Assembly (NCBI RefSeq): GCF_002270055.1
Contig: NZ_NIBG01000008.1
Span: 139,014-203,013, forward strand
Direction: 5' to 3'
Origin: Anaeromicrobium sediminis
Lineage (GTDB): Bacteria > Bacillota > Clostridia > Peptostreptococcales > Thermotaleaceae
DNA: 64,000 nt
Shown here piece after piece: positions 33,975 through 43,391 of the stretch (its first letter is position 1; each line of letters opens with the position of its first letter). Below the pieces are notes generated by a model. The model searched no databases. It was not told the origin of the DNA and saw only the letters and a list, made by a program, of their open reading frames with translations. The position numbers and the translations under genes were made by a program.

Positions 33975-36368
33975 AATCAATTCACTTATAATTGCAGCCG
34001 CTTGGCTTCTTTTTGCATTGCCCTTATATGACAATTCTTCTAGGATATTATCTTCAAGTCCTAATTTTTTAGCTTTTGCTATGGCAATCTTTGCCCAATC
34101 ACTAGAACCATTTATTTTTTCTATTTCTTCCTTCGTCACTTCTATTTTCTTATTATTCTTCTCATATGCATTTATGGCTACTTGGATTAATTGTTCCCCT
34201 GTTATATTTCCATTTGGATTAAATTTGTTATTTCCTACTCCATTTATTAATCCATTTTCTTTAGCCAGATATACATACTCACTTGCCCAATTAGTAGTGT
34301 CCATATCTTCAAATACTTTATTGTTATCTTCATTAAATGTATCAAGTCCTAAAGCCTTTACTAAGATAGTTGCCATCTGTGCTCTGTCTAAATTATCATC
34401 TGGTTTAAACTCTCCATTTTCAAATCCAGATATAATATTCTTTGAAGCTAAACCTTCTACTGCGTCCTTAGCCCAATGACTATTTAAATCATTAAATGAT
34501 ATATTTTTTTCTATTATTACATATTCCTTGTCCTCATCTGCTTCAAATTTTATGGAATTTTCTTCTACTGTAGATGGTACAAAATGTAGTTTACTATCTT
34601 TACCTATTACAAATACATTAGTCATTTTTCTGTTTTGGATTTTAGTATTATATATAACTGGTATTCTTCCTATGTCATTACTCGCATCCACTTTAAATAC
34701 TTGAGTATATATTTTAGAATATTTACTACTCTTTAGAGTATTCATAGATTCTATCATAGGTTTCTTATTTAGTCCTATCCTTACATCTTCGTTATCTTTT
34801 TTTAGATTGTCTAATACATCTTTTTTAAGGATCATTACTAAATCCTTATTTTCCATTCTGATTTCCTTCTCAACTTCCTTCAATATATCTGAGTTTAAAG
34901 TCAATTCTACTTCTTCTTTGTCTGTTGTTATTGGTACATTAATATAACTATCACCTTTAGATTCTTTAATGAAGGTGTCCATATTCTTCTTGTCTATTTT
35001 AACGCTTGCTTTATTTCCCTTTTCTGAAATAGTCGCCTTTGGCTTAGAGGATCTTCCACCACCAGATGATCCACTAGAAGTTCTTTTTCTTGTCGTATCT
35101 ACCATTAACTCAAATTTTAATTTTAAATCATCTTTACTTACTTTTTTATAAAAGTATAATTTACTCATCATTTCTGGTGAAAACAATATGTATTTTCCTT
35201 TTTTTAGCGATTCATCTATAATTATTTTTCCATTGGTTATTTTATATTTTTTTTGATTATTCGGTGATTCATAGGCCTCTTCAAATTCATTTTCATTTAC
35301 TAGTATCCAATCATAATTTTCTTTTCCATAAACTATATCTCTTACTGTATACTTATTTTTTAATTGTAGTTTGTTAAAGTCTACTATTACTTGACCTACT
35401 TTTTGTTCTACTGAAAAATCCTTTTCTAAGTAGTATATCATTTTATCCTTATTATGTATCCCTAGGAAAAGTGGGTTTGCTTCTATAATGTCTATAATAT
35501 CACTAGATATTTGAGCATAAACAAACTCTTCTTCGTAATTATTTATCTGATCTACAGCTTGTATTTTTGCATTGCTTAGCTTAATACTATGATATTTATC
35601 ATCATCAACTTCCTTTGAAAAATCTACTATGACATTTAAAATGCTATCATCTATTATTTTTGCTTCCTTTTTGCCTATAAAATCATCTGTATTAATATTC
35701 CCTGGTTCAATCCATTTAAAACCTTCTTGTAATTCTATTTTTATAATTCCTTCTTCATTAGGAAAACTTTGCTTAATAGCTTCTTCTATCTTAATATGTC
35801 CTATATTATATATTTTCTCATCCTCAAAGAAGAAATCAGGTCCACTGATTTTTATAAAAAAACCGTTATCTTTCACACTACCATAAACTATATCTTCTTC
35901 AGTAATTGTGTTACTCAAACTATCTATGTGTACTATCATATCTCCTGCATTTGTTGGCTTAGTATATAGAGGAATTCTTACTTCCTCCTCATCTTCCACA
36001 TTATATACTTTTGCCCTAACAGTTATATCATCTATCTTTTCAATATATACACTACTTGATACTGTATTTCCTCTGAACTTGTCTATATAAGAATCCTTAT
36101 TCATATGCTCTTCAAAGGTACCACTTTCAAAATCTCCATCCTCTAACCATTTAGCATTATCTAGTTTTAATACAATAGTTTCACTGTCATCAAAATCATC
36201 ACCATCATTTTCAATTTTGAGTACAGGAGCCTCTTCTCCTATTAACTTTTGATTGATTCCAATGTAAGCACGTTTAGTTATAGTATTATCTGAACTAGCA
36301 TAAGTTACTGAAAATAACATGGATAAAATCAGCATGCTAACACAAATTGTCTTAAAAGTTCTTTTCAC
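33966..36368 (-). CDS. S-layer homology (SLH) surface protein 2
   Basis: A paralogue of the protein at 31468: 800 residues with the same order (signal peptide MKRTFKTICVSMLILSML, beta module, Ser-Gly linker SSGSSGGGRSS, three SLH domains ending AAAIISELIKD). The C-terminal 350 residues are nearly identical between the two, whereas the N-terminal halves have diverged, as expected if the wall anchor is constrained and the exposed part varies. GTG 36368 follows GGGAGG at 7 bases. The leader is also duplicated. Confidence 0.88.
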   Translation of the reverse strand: MKRTFKTICVSMLILSMLFSVTYASSDNTITKRAYIGINQKLIGEEAPVLKIENDGDDFDDSETIVLKLDNAKWLEDGDFESGTFEEHMNKDSYIDKFRGNTVSSSVYIEKIDDITVRAKVYNVEDEEEVRIPLYTKPTNAGDMIVHIDSLSNTITEEDIVYGSVKDNGFFIKISGPDFFFEDEKIYNIGHIKIEEAIKQSFPNEEGIIKIELQEGFKWIEPGNINTDDFIGKKEAKIIDDSILNVIVDFSKEVDDDKYHSIKLSNAKIQAVDQINNYEEEFVYAQISSDIIDIIEANPLFLGIHNKDKMIYYLEKDFSVEQKVGQVIVDFNKLQLKNKYTVRDIVYGKENYDWILVNENEFEEAYESPNNQKKYKITNGKIIIDESLKKGKYILFSPEMMSKLYFYKKVSKDDLKLKFELMVDTTRKRTSSGSSGGGRSSKPKATISEKGNKASVKIDKKNMDTFIKESKGDSYINVPITTDKEEVELTLNSDILKEVEKEIRMENKDLVMILKKDVLDNLKKDNEDVRIGLNKKPMIESMNTLKSSKYSKIYTQVFKVDASNDIGRIPVIYNTKIQNRKMTNVFVIGKDSKLHFVPSTVEENSIKFEADEDKEYVIIEKNISFNDLNSHWAKDAVEGLASKNIISGFENGEFKPDDNLDRAQMATILVKALGLDTFNEDNNKVFEDMDTTNWASEYVYLAKENGLINGVGNNKFNPNGNITGEQLIQVAINAYEKNNKKIEVTKEEIEKINGSSDWAKIAIAKAKKLGLEDNILEELSYKGNAKRSQAAAIISELIKD

Positions 36369-36429
36369 ATTCATCCCTCCCAAACTGTAGAATAACATAT
36401 TGTGAACATCATAATTTGTCACATTTTGA

Positions 36430-36457
36430 AACCTAGAGTAAATTTTCACTCTAGGTT
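36430..36457. terminator. Hairpin upstream of the SLH leader
   Basis: AACCTAGAGT/ACTCTAGGTT is a 10-bp perfect stem. The T-run is poor on both strands, so terminator function is uncertain. It lies just past the receptor remnant stop. Confidence 0.5.
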
Positions 36458-36467
36458 CTTATAAAGA

Positions 36468-36581
36468 TTATATTTTAAATTTTGAAATATTCTCTTTTAG
36501 ATTATTAGATACATATTTTAATCTTATACTTGAGTTAGATGCTTCATCTATTGATACTGCATTTGATATACTACTGCTGTT
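36468..36581 (-). pseudogene. C-terminal remnant of a chemoreceptor gene
   Basis: The minus strand encodes about 37 residues ending [24 protein letters not shown] plus stop, nearly the same as the end of the intact chemoreceptor at 37793 ([24 protein letters not shown]). The sequence above it ends at a stop, so this is a leftover tail of a second chemoreceptor copy. It is in the matching place after a VanZ-plus-helical gene pair, see Findings. Confidence 0.75.
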
Positions 36582-36624
36582 CTATACAATGTCCTTATTT
36601 GTATAAGGCTATGTGAATGATCTT

Positions 36625-37071
36625 TTATTCCATATTTAGGGCCTTTTGGAGAAGTTCTTTTCTTTTTTCACTTTTTTCTTTATCATAAGCATTTTTCACT
36701 TCTAAAACTACGTGAGTATCATAATCATTATCTTTCAATTTCTTTTTAAATTCCCTCAATATACGATCTACTTCCACATCACACATCCCCTCTAATTCAT
36801 TTGCCCGTCTTAAATATTTTAAGCCTAGAGACATTTTTTTACTTTCCCTTTCCTCCTCAGGATAAGAATAGTATTCTGCTTTAGCTTCTTCTATGAGGTT
36901 TACCAGCTTTGTTTCAAAAGAACTTTTAAGGTCTTCCATCTTATTTGTGTAGGTATTTATTATTTCTTCTATAGTCTCTTTTTCAATTTCTTCTTTCTCC
37001 TTATTAAAAATTCCCCCATATATTAGTACTATACCAATTAAAAAGGCAAGAATCAGAATCTTCGTCCTCAT
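36625..37071 (-). CDS. Membrane-anchored helical protein of the SYPEEER family (copy 1)
   Basis: A 148-residue protein with one N-terminal membrane segment (MRTKILILAFLIGIVLIYGG), then charged helices. Its C-terminal 120 residues match the lipoprotein at 40245 (LIEEAKAEYYSYPEEERESK, LGLKYLRRANELE, DYDTHVVLEVKNAYDKEKSEKR). I do not recognise the domain; it looks like an extracellular helical domain. ATG 37071 has GGAGG 5 bases upstream, so a 15-residue upstream extension is rejected. It follows a VanZ-like gene. Confidence 0.7.
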   Translation of the reverse strand: MRTKILILAFLIGIVLIYGGIFNKEKEEIEKETIEEIINTYTNKMEDLKSSFETKLVNLIEEAKAEYYSYPEEERESKKMSLGLKYLRRANELEGMCDVEVDRILREFKKKLKDNDYDTHVVLEVKNAYDKEKSEKRKELLQKALNME

Positions 37072-37194
37072 AAAAACCTCCTCATATAATCTCCTATATA
37101 AGACTATTGTTTCCAAATCTTACATCATATAAGATTTTATCATAGACAATTCATTGTAAAATATTGTAATCCAAAATTGATTTTTTACAAAAAT

Positions 37195-37228
37195 AAAATG
37201 CTGGAAATACCATTATCTCCAACATTTT
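37195..37228 (-). terminator. Terminator of the first VanZ-like gene
   Basis: A 15-base stem (37195-37209 with 37214-37228) contains G-U pairs on the minus transcript and is followed by TTATTTTTG. It overlaps the stop codon. Confidence 0.7.
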
Positions 37229-37677
37229 TTGTGTATTAATCCAATTCCCAGAAAAGCTCCAAAACTATCTATACACACATCTCTTACCTGAGGTCCCCTT
37301 CCAGGCACATAAAATTGATGTATTTCATCACTGATGGCATATAAAATACAGATTATAAAAGCAAAAATAAATGCCTTATATCCTTTAACACCACTTACGT
37401 AAAGAGCTTTTAATACTAATATGCCTAGTACAAAATAAACTCCACCATGGGCAAATTTTCGTATTATATGATTAAACTGTGATACTAAATCTGTTGTAGT
37501 ACTGCTTTCAATCCCTATGGGAATAATCTGACCTACTGTTTTAATAATTATCTCTGTGACCCTTTTACTCAGACCATTAGACTCATTTGTCACTTGATTT
37601 GATAAACTAAATATTAGACCCATCCAGAGAATAACAAGGGTCCATGAAAATATTATTATCTTTTTATTTTTAGTCAT
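37213..37677 (-). CDS. VanZ family membrane protein (copy 1)
   Basis: A 154-residue membrane protein with an N-terminal segment (IIIFSWTLVILWMGLIFSLS), a middle segment around FVLGILVLKALYVSG, and the conserved DEIHQFYVPGR and VCIDSFGAFLG patch of the VanZ family. VanZ proteins affect teicoplanin sensitivity in some strains, but most are uncharacterised; resistance is not implied. ATG 37677 is the likely start; the GTG 9 bases earlier is less well placed. It pairs with the helical gene at 36625. Confidence 0.8.
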   Translation of the reverse strand: MTKNKKIIIFSWTLVILWMGLIFSLSNQVTNESNGLSKRVTEIIIKTVGQIIPIGIESSTTTDLVSQFNHIIRKFAHGGVYFVLGILVLKALYVSGVKGYKAFIFAFIICILYAISDEIHQFYVPGRGPQVRDVCIDSFGAFLGIGLIHKKCWR

Positions 37678-37751
37678 ATACTTCACTTCTTTTTACTAAT
37701 ATTTAATTACATTTTCCCCACATAAAGGAGAATTAATTCTATATATAATTA

Positions 37752-37776
37752 AAAGACTAGGCTAAGCCTAGTCTTT
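37752..37776. terminator. Terminator after the chemoreceptor gene (AAGACTAGGC family)
   Basis: AAAGACTAGGC and GCCTAGTCTTT arms around a short loop, with A/T runs on both sides. It is 17 bases beyond the chemoreceptor stop. Confidence 0.8.
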
Positions 37777-37792
37777 AGTATTTAGTCTCTGA

Positions 37793-39787
37793 TTATATTT
37801 TAAATTTTGAAATATTCTCTTTTAGATTATTAGATAAATCCCTTAAGCTTCTACTAGAATTAGCCACTTCTTCCATGGTAGCACTTTGTTCTTCCATAGA
37901 TGCAGATACTTCTTCTGTTGATGCGGCATTTTGTTGGGCTACTGCTGATAGATTTCCCATTACGTCTAGGAGAGCTTTTTTCCTGTTTTCCATTTCTCCA
38001 GAAGATTCATTTAATCTTTCAATGCTATGGGATGTACTATCTATAGCCACTTCAATTTCCTTATATTTTTCACCGGTATTTTTAGTACTCACTTGTTGTT
38101 CTTCTATTATATTTAGAACCTTCTCTATAGTGTGAACTGATGCACTAGAATTTCTTTGGAGTTCACTTACAGCCTCATCTATCTGACTAGTAGACATGGA
38201 TGATTGTTCTGCCAATTTTCTTATTTCTTCTGCTACAACTGCAAAACCTTTACCTGCCTCCCCGGCTCTTGCCGCTTCAATAGCTGCATTTAGGGCAAGT
38301 AAATTAGTTTGTTCTGCTATGGAACTAATAACTTCACTTGCTTGACCAATTTTTTCTGAACTTCTATTAGTTTCTAATATACCATCATATACTTCCTTTA
38401 CAGCTCTATCACTTTCATCTGCCTTTTTATTTAAATCATTTACTATATTTAATCCTGATTCAACGAAACTTTCTACTCTTTTTATGCTTTCATTTAATTC
38501 TTTCATATATTCTTGATTTTTTTCTATATCTTCACCTAGTAGATTCAGTTTTTCTGAGCCACTCTCCGTATCTCTAGCTTGACTCGTGGCTCCTGATGCT
38601 ATTTCCTCTGCTGTCTTAGATACATCTTCTGAAGCATAGGACATTTCCTCTGATACCTTAATAAAGTTTTCTGCTGATATATGTAATTGTTCTGAACTAT
38701 CCTTAATACTATTAATCATGTCTCTAAAACTATCATTCATAAGATTAAATGCACTAGCTAGTTGACCCACTTCATCTTTTCTCTTTAATAGTTTTTCTTC
38801 CACATTGTCACTTAAATCACCATTTGCTAATTTATTTGCGTGAGTTGTAACTAGTCCTATAGGTTTTCCTATGTGTGATCCTAATAAATATGCCATAGCT
38901 AGTCCTAATACTAGTACAATTCCACTCCATAATAGCATACTCTCTCCTAAAGAGTCTAATTCTCCTAATACTTCATCTTGAGTAGCTACTATGGCTAATT
39001 TCCAATTAGTTCCCTTAATAGGAGTAAATCCTAAGAACTTTTCTTCTCCCCTAAAAGTATATTCACCTGCATCCATTTCATCTTTAATCATTCTCTTTGT
39101 AAGTCGTGAAAGTTCTTCTAAACCTGGATCATTTGCAACTTCATCTATTACATTATATCTACTTACTACTAATTCATTATCCTTATGTGCTACTACGCCT
39201 CCCCTTTCATCTACCATATAGGCATATCCAGTTTCACCAATTTTCACATCTTTGATCATATTACTTAAAAAATCTCCATTTTGTATAACTGCAAGAACAC
39301 TTGTTATTATTCCATTTTCTTTCATAGGTACTGCTAATACTATTACAGTAGATCCATCTTCTTTGCTTACTATAGGGTTTGATACATTACTCTCTCCCTT
39401 TATTGCTCTTTTAAAGTATTCTCTTTCCTTTAGTTCATAAGTGCTTCCATTGGTAGCCACAGCGTGACCATTAAGATCTATAATGTCCATTATATTGTAT
39501 CCATGTATAGATGCTTGTTCCTTTAAAAAAGTCATTTTTTCTTCCATAGATATTTGAGAATTTACAACTTCATCTCTAATAGCAATTTTCTCTAATTGAT
39601 GTAGTTCTGCCGTTATACGACTTTCAAATACTTTAGATGATTCCTTTGCTATGGCTAATAGATTCTTCTTCTCATTTGTTATAAGAGCATTAGAAGAATT
39701 CATATAAGCTGCTATACCTAATATATTAACACTTACCATTACCAAGCAGAAAATATAAATCATCAATGTCTTTTTTATACTTTTCAT
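37793..39787 (-). CDS. Methyl-accepting chemotaxis protein (dCache type)
   Basis: A 664-residue membrane chemoreceptor. The first membrane helix is at about 8-28, followed by a large extracytoplasmic dCache-type sensor (about 33-280, containing [19 protein letters not shown]), a second membrane helix (about 283-303: [17 protein letters not shown]), a HAMP domain ([18 protein letters not shown]), and a long signalling domain whose tip is [21 protein letters not shown] with a [18 protein letters not shown] region. Ligand unknown. It is likely monocistronic. Confidence 0.95.
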   Translation of the reverse strand: MKSIKKTLMIYIFCLVMVSVNILGIAAYMNSSNALITNEKKNLLAIAKESSKVFESRITAELHQLEKIAIRDEVVNSQISMEEKMTFLKEQASIHGYNIMDIIDLNGHAVATNGSTYELKEREYFKRAIKGESNVSNPIVSKEDGSTVIVLAVPMKENGIITSVLAVIQNGDFLSNMIKDVKIGETGYAYMVDERGGVVAHKDNELVVSRYNVIDEVANDPGLEELSRLTKRMIKDEMDAGEYTFRGEEKFLGFTPIKGTNWKLAIVATQDEVLGELDSLGESMLLWSGIVLVLGLAMAYLLGSHIGKPIGLVTTHANKLANGDLSDNVEEKLLKRKDEVGQLASAFNLMNDSFRDMINSIKDSSEQLHISAENFIKVSEEMSYASEDVSKTAEEIASGATSQARDTESGSEKLNLLGEDIEKNQEYMKELNESIKRVESFVESGLNIVNDLNKKADESDRAVKEVYDGILETNRSSEKIGQASEVISSIAEQTNLLALNAAIEAARAGEAGKGFAVVAEEIRKLAEQSSMSTSQIDEAVSELQRNSSASVHTIEKVLNIIEEQQVSTKNTGEKYKEIEVAIDSTSHSIERLNESSGEMENRKKALLDVMGNLSAVAQQNAASTEEVSASMEEQSATMEEVANSSRSLRDLSNNLKENISKFKI

Positions 39788-39918
39788 GTCATTTCCCTCC
39801 GCGCTTTATAATTTTCTTTTTATCTCCTGTAAGATGATACCATTTTTTTCTTATTTTTTCTATATTTTTCTACATTTCTTGTTATTTTTCTATCTAGATA
39901 AAAATCTGCATAAAAAAA

Positions 39919-39960
39919 AGATAAAGTACTTAAAAGGTTTCCCTCTTAAGTTCTTTATCT
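39919..39960 (-). terminator. Terminator of the small membrane protein gene
   Basis: Nearly perfect 19-base arms (39919-39937 and 39942-39960, loop tttc) are followed by TTTTTTTT on the minus strand. Confidence 0.85.
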
Positions 39961-39975
39961 CCCACACCAAACTCT

Positions 39976-40146
39976 CTAGTTTTTCACAATTACACTAAAT
40001 ACTAATGCACAAATAGGTATAAATAATATTGCGCCTGTTAATACTAAGGCTTCTTTTTCTTTAAATATTAGTTGATTCCCTGCTAAAGATTGATCTCTTT
40101 TCATCTTGTGCATTGCAGATTTTAAATTTCTTACGTAATTACTCAT
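39976..40146 (-). CDS. Small membrane protein, 56 residues
   Basis: A polar helical start (MSNYVRNLKSAMHKMKRDQS) is followed by one membrane segment (VLTGAILFIPICALVFSVI). I do not recognise the family. ATG 40146 is preferred: GGTGG lies 4 bases before it; the ATG 7 codons earlier has no site. It ends at its own terminator. Confidence 0.6.
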   Translation of the reverse strand: MSNYVRNLKSAMHKMKRDQSLAGNQLIFKEKEALVLTGAILFIPICALVFSVIVKN

Positions 40147-40244
40147 TCTACCACCAACACTCCACACATTAATTTTCGCACATTAAATTTCGAGTTATTC
40201 TTACATATATTTTTCCACAAATGTATTTTCATGTCAATAGTCCT

Positions 40245-40991
40245 TTATTCCTTTTTTAATGCTTTTTTCATTAATGCGGACCTTTTTTCACTTTTTTCAG
40301 TGTCGTATGCAACCTTCATGTCTTGAACAATTTTCGTATCATATTCATTTTCTATTAATTCATTTTTTAAATCACTTAAAACAACCTCTACTTCATTGTC
40401 ACACTCATCCTCTAATGCATTAGCTTTTCTCAAGTATTTTAATCCTAGAGATATTTTTTTCGATCCTCTTTCTTCTTCTGGATAAGACATATATTCTGCT
40501 CTAGCCTCTCCCATAAGGGCTTTTAACTTTCCCTCAAATCCAATTCTTAAACCTTCCATCGCTAACGTATATTTAGTTATAATCTCTTCCTCAGAAGGTT
40601 TTACTACTTCTTCTTTTACCTCTTCTTTCACTTCTTCTACAATTTCAGTTGATACATTTTCTTGTTTATTTTCTTCTTTATTTACTACTACCTGTACAGG
40701 CTCTTCTTTCACTTCTCCAGTTTTTGGTGGTTCTGTATTTTTTACTTCTTTATTTATAGGCTTTTCTACCTTCTTTTCAACCTTAGGCTCTTCTATTTTT
40801 TCTTCTTCCTTATTTTCTTCTTTTATCTCTTTCTTCTCTGGCACATCTTCTTTAACTTTTTCTATATTTTTTTCTTCTATCTTTTTAGTTTCTTGTACTA
40901 CTTCCTTTTTTCCTTCTTTCTTATTAGAGCATCCAGTAAAAATTATACAAATGCTCAATATTAAAGTAAATATAATATTTCTTTTCTTCAT
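40245..40991 (-). CDS. Lipoprotein with K/E-rich repeat and SYPEEER domain (copy 2)
   Basis: A 248-residue lipoprotein. The N-terminus MKKRNIIFTLILSICIIFTGCS has a clear lipobox (FTGC). A low-complexity Glu/Lys stretch (about 30-125) is followed by the same helical domain as the protein at 36625 (YMSYPEEERGSKK, LGLKYLRKANALE, EYDTKIVQDMKVAYDTEKSEKR). The ATG overlaps the VanZ stop by 4 bases, so the two are one transcription unit. Confidence 0.82.
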   Translation of the reverse strand: MKKRNIIFTLILSICIIFTGCSNKKEGKKEVVQETKKIEEKNIEKVKEDVPEKKEIKEENKEEEKIEEPKVEKKVEKPINKEVKNTEPPKTGEVKEEPVQVVVNKEENKQENVSTEIVEEVKEEVKEEVVKPSEEEIITKYTLAMEGLRIGFEGKLKALMGEARAEYMSYPEEERGSKKISLGLKYLRKANALEDECDNEVEVVLSDLKNELIENEYDTKIVQDMKVAYDTEKSEKRSALMKKALKKE

Positions 40992-41464
40992 GTTCTTCTC
41001 TCCTTAAACCGTGTAATTATCCTATATGCACAAATTCCTAATATTCCCCCAAAGGAATCTATAAAAACATCAAAGGGTTTTCCATCTCTCCCAGGTACAA
41101 AGGTTTGATGATATTCATCTAATGATGCATATATGAGCACAAATAATATTGAATATATGATCTGGCCTTGAACTCTTAGACCTGTATATTTTAAGGCATT
41201 GCATACAAGAAAAGCCAGAATAAAATATTCTGACATATGAGCTAATTTTCTTATATAATGCTCAAGATTCCCTTTTATAGTTAATTTATTATTAGATGAA
41301 ATTGTCTTTGCCACTTCTACCACCTTTTGTGCTACAGCTTTGCTTTTTGCAGAAGATTTCTCCGCGTTGTCACTGGAGAAGGCAAATATACATATACACC
41401 ATAATATAACTAGTGTCCATGCTATTAATTTATTATTAAAAAATTTGTTTAAATACAATGACAC
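40988..41464 (-). CDS. VanZ family membrane protein (copy 2)
   Basis: A 158-residue VanZ-like protein, paralogous to that at 37213. It has an N-terminal helix (IAWTLVILWCICIFAFSS), the conserved DEYHQTFVPGRDGKPFDVFI segment and IDSFGGILGICAYR. The start is GTG at 41464, with GGAG 5 bases upstream, overlapping the galU stop (TAGTG). galU, this VanZ and the lipoprotein form an overlapping gene chain. Confidence 0.85.
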   Translation of the reverse strand: MSLYLNKFFNNKLIAWTLVILWCICIFAFSSDNAEKSSAKSKAVAQKVVEVAKTISSNNKLTIKGNLEHYIRKLAHMSEYFILAFLVCNALKYTGLRVQGQIIYSILFVLIYASLDEYHQTFVPGRDGKPFDVFIDSFGGILGICAYRIITRFKERRT

Positions 41465-42378
41465 TACAACTCCTTGCTAGCTGCAACCTCTTTATTTGTC
41501 GTTAAGCCCTTTTCCTCTGCTATTATATTCTCTAAATAAGATAAGTATGCTTCTCTTAAATCAGGTCTTTTTAAAGCAAACTCTGTAGTTGCTTCTAAAA
41601 ATCCTAATTTATTCCCCACATCATATCTCTTACCTTCAAATACATAAGCATACATGGCTTCTTCACTTACTAATTCCTTTAATGCATCTGTAAGCTGAAT
41701 CTCGCCACCTTTTCCAGGCTTAGTATTCTCTAATATTTCAAATATTCTAGGATTTATTATGTACCTGCCTAATATAGCCACATTAGAAGGTGCTTTATCC
41801 ATATCTGGCTTTTCTACTAAATCTTTTACTTTATATACTCCATCCTCAATGAATTTTCCATCTACTATTCCATACTTAGATACATCTTCTTTCTTTACTA
41901 CTTGAACTCCTAATACACTAGTTTTATACTCATTATATTTTTCTATCATTTGCTTTAAGCAAGGAACTTCTGCATCTACTATATCATCTCCTAGAAGTAC
42001 AGCAAAGGGTTCATTTCCTATAAAGGATTTAGCACAGTGTATAGCATGACCAAGGCCTTTAGGTTCCTTTTGGCGAATATAGTGGATATTTACCATATCG
42101 GATATATTTCTTACTTCTTCTAGCATATCTTTTTTATTTTTCTTTTCCAGTTCTAATTCAAGCTCTACTGATTTATCAAAATGATCCTCTATGCTTTTTT
42201 TGTTACGACCTGTTATAATCAAAATCTCTTCTATTCCAGAAGCTACTGCTTCTTCTATTATATATTGTAATGTAGGTTTATCTACTATAGGTAACATTTC
42301 CTTTGGCTGTGCTTTTGTTGCAGGTAAAAACCTAGTCCCTAATCCTGCTGCTGGTATTATTGCCTTACGTACGTTCAT
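41464..42378 (-). CDS. galU: UTP-glucose-1-phosphate uridylyltransferase
   Basis: GalU makes UDP-glucose for surface glycans. The 304-residue protein has AAGLGTRFLPATKAQPKEML (uridine pocket), the VLLGDDIVD metal-site segment, and the IGRYIINPRIFEILE region. It is downstream of galE and reads into VanZ. Confidence 0.95.
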   Translation of the reverse strand: MNVRKAIIPAAGLGTRFLPATKAQPKEMLPIVDKPTLQYIIEEAVASGIEEILIITGRNKKSIEDHFDKSVELELELEKKNKKDMLEEVRNISDMVNIHYIRQKEPKGLGHAIHCAKSFIGNEPFAVLLGDDIVDAEVPCLKQMIEKYNEYKTSVLGVQVVKKEDVSKYGIVDGKFIEDGVYKVKDLVEKPDMDKAPSNVAILGRYIINPRIFEILENTKPGKGGEIQLTDALKELVSEEAMYAYVFEGKRYDVGNKLGFLEATTEFALKRPDLREAYLSYLENIIAEEKGLTTNKEVAASKEL

Positions 42379-42404
42379 TGTATTTCCCCCTTTACTTTTA
42401 AAAT

Positions 42405-43391
42405 CTATTCTTTATATCCGTTTGGATTATTGCTATGCCAATTCCAAGCATCTTCTATGATCTTTTCTAATGAATCAAATTGTGGCTTCCAGCCTAAAAT
42501 TTTCTTTGCCTTCTCTGATGAAGCAATTAAAATAGCTGGGTCGCCTGCTCTTCTTTCTTTTACTTCAGAAGGTATAGGATGGCCAGTTACTTTTCTCGTC
42601 ATCTCAATTACTTCTTTAACGGAATAACCATTCCCATTACCAAGGTTAAAAATATCACTACGCTTGCCTTTTCTTAAATATTCTAAAGCCTGATAATGCG
42701 CAGAAGCTAAATCCATAACGTGAATATAATCTCTTACACAAGTTCCATCATTAGTACGATAATCATCACCAAACATAAATATTTTTTCTCTTTTTCCCAA
42801 CGGCACTTGAAGAATAAGTGGTATTAAATGAGTTTCAGGATTATGAGCTTCTCCGATCATCCCACTTTCATGGGCTCCTGCTGCATTAAAGTATCGTAGG
42901 GAAACATACTTAATCCCATAAGCTTGATCAAACCATTTCATCATTTTTTCCATAGCTATTTTAGTTTCGCCATATGTATTTGTTGGTTTTGTCTCATCTT
43001 CTTCAAGTATAGGAATATTCTTAGGCTCACCATATGTAGCTGCTGTAGAAGAAAATACGATTTTATTCACATTATTTTCTTTCATAACATCTAGCAGACA
43101 CATCATCCCAAATACATTGTTATTATAATACTCATATGGTTTCTCCATGCTTTCGCCTACTAATGAATTAGCAGCAAAGTGAATTACCGCATCTATTTTA
43201 TGAGTCTTGAATATCCTATCTAACTTTTCTTTATTTCTAATATCTACTTCATAAAACTTATTTATTTGAGTAGATTTTTTATATCCATTTTGTAAATTGT
43301 CAACTATAATCACATCTTCATTTCGTTCTAAAAAGTATTTGACTGTATGCGAGCCAATATATCCTGCTCCACCAGTGATAAGAATTGACAT
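42405..43391 (-). CDS. galE: UDP-glucose 4-epimerase
   Basis: GalE interconverts UDP-glucose and UDP-galactose using bound NAD. The 328-residue protein has the nucleotide fold TGGAGYIGSH, the catalytic S/T and YGETK (Y-x3-K) motif, and the C-terminal sugar-binding segments LRYFNAAGAHESG and GDYRTNDGTCVRDYIHV. It precedes galU by 26 bases. Confidence 0.95.
   Translation of the reverse strand: MSILITGGAGYIGSHTVKYFLERNEDVIIVDNLQNGYKKSTQINKFYEVDIRNKEKLDRIFKTHKIDAVIHFAANSLVGESMEKPYEYYNNNVFGMMCLLDVMKENNVNKIVFSSTAATYGEPKNIPILEEDETKPTNTYGETKIAMEKMMKWFDQAYGIKYVSLRYFNAAGAHESGMIGEAHNPETHLIPLILQVPLGKREKIFMFGDDYRTNDGTCVRDYIHVMDLASAHYQALEYLRKGKRSDIFNLGNGNGYSVKEVIEMTRKVTGHPIPSEVKERRAGDPAILIASSEKAKKILGWKPQFDSLEKIIEDAWNWHSNNPNGYKE

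Noticed and set aside
40662..40964. 100-residue Phe/Tyr-rich open frame on the plus strand
   Set aside because: It is the reverse complement of the Glu/Lys-rich repeat of the lipoprotein; a low-complexity shadow.
37213..41464. Glycopeptide resistance from the VanZ-like genes
   Set aside because: VanZ-like proteins are widespread; no vanHAX or vanRS genes are present, so resistance cannot be inferred.
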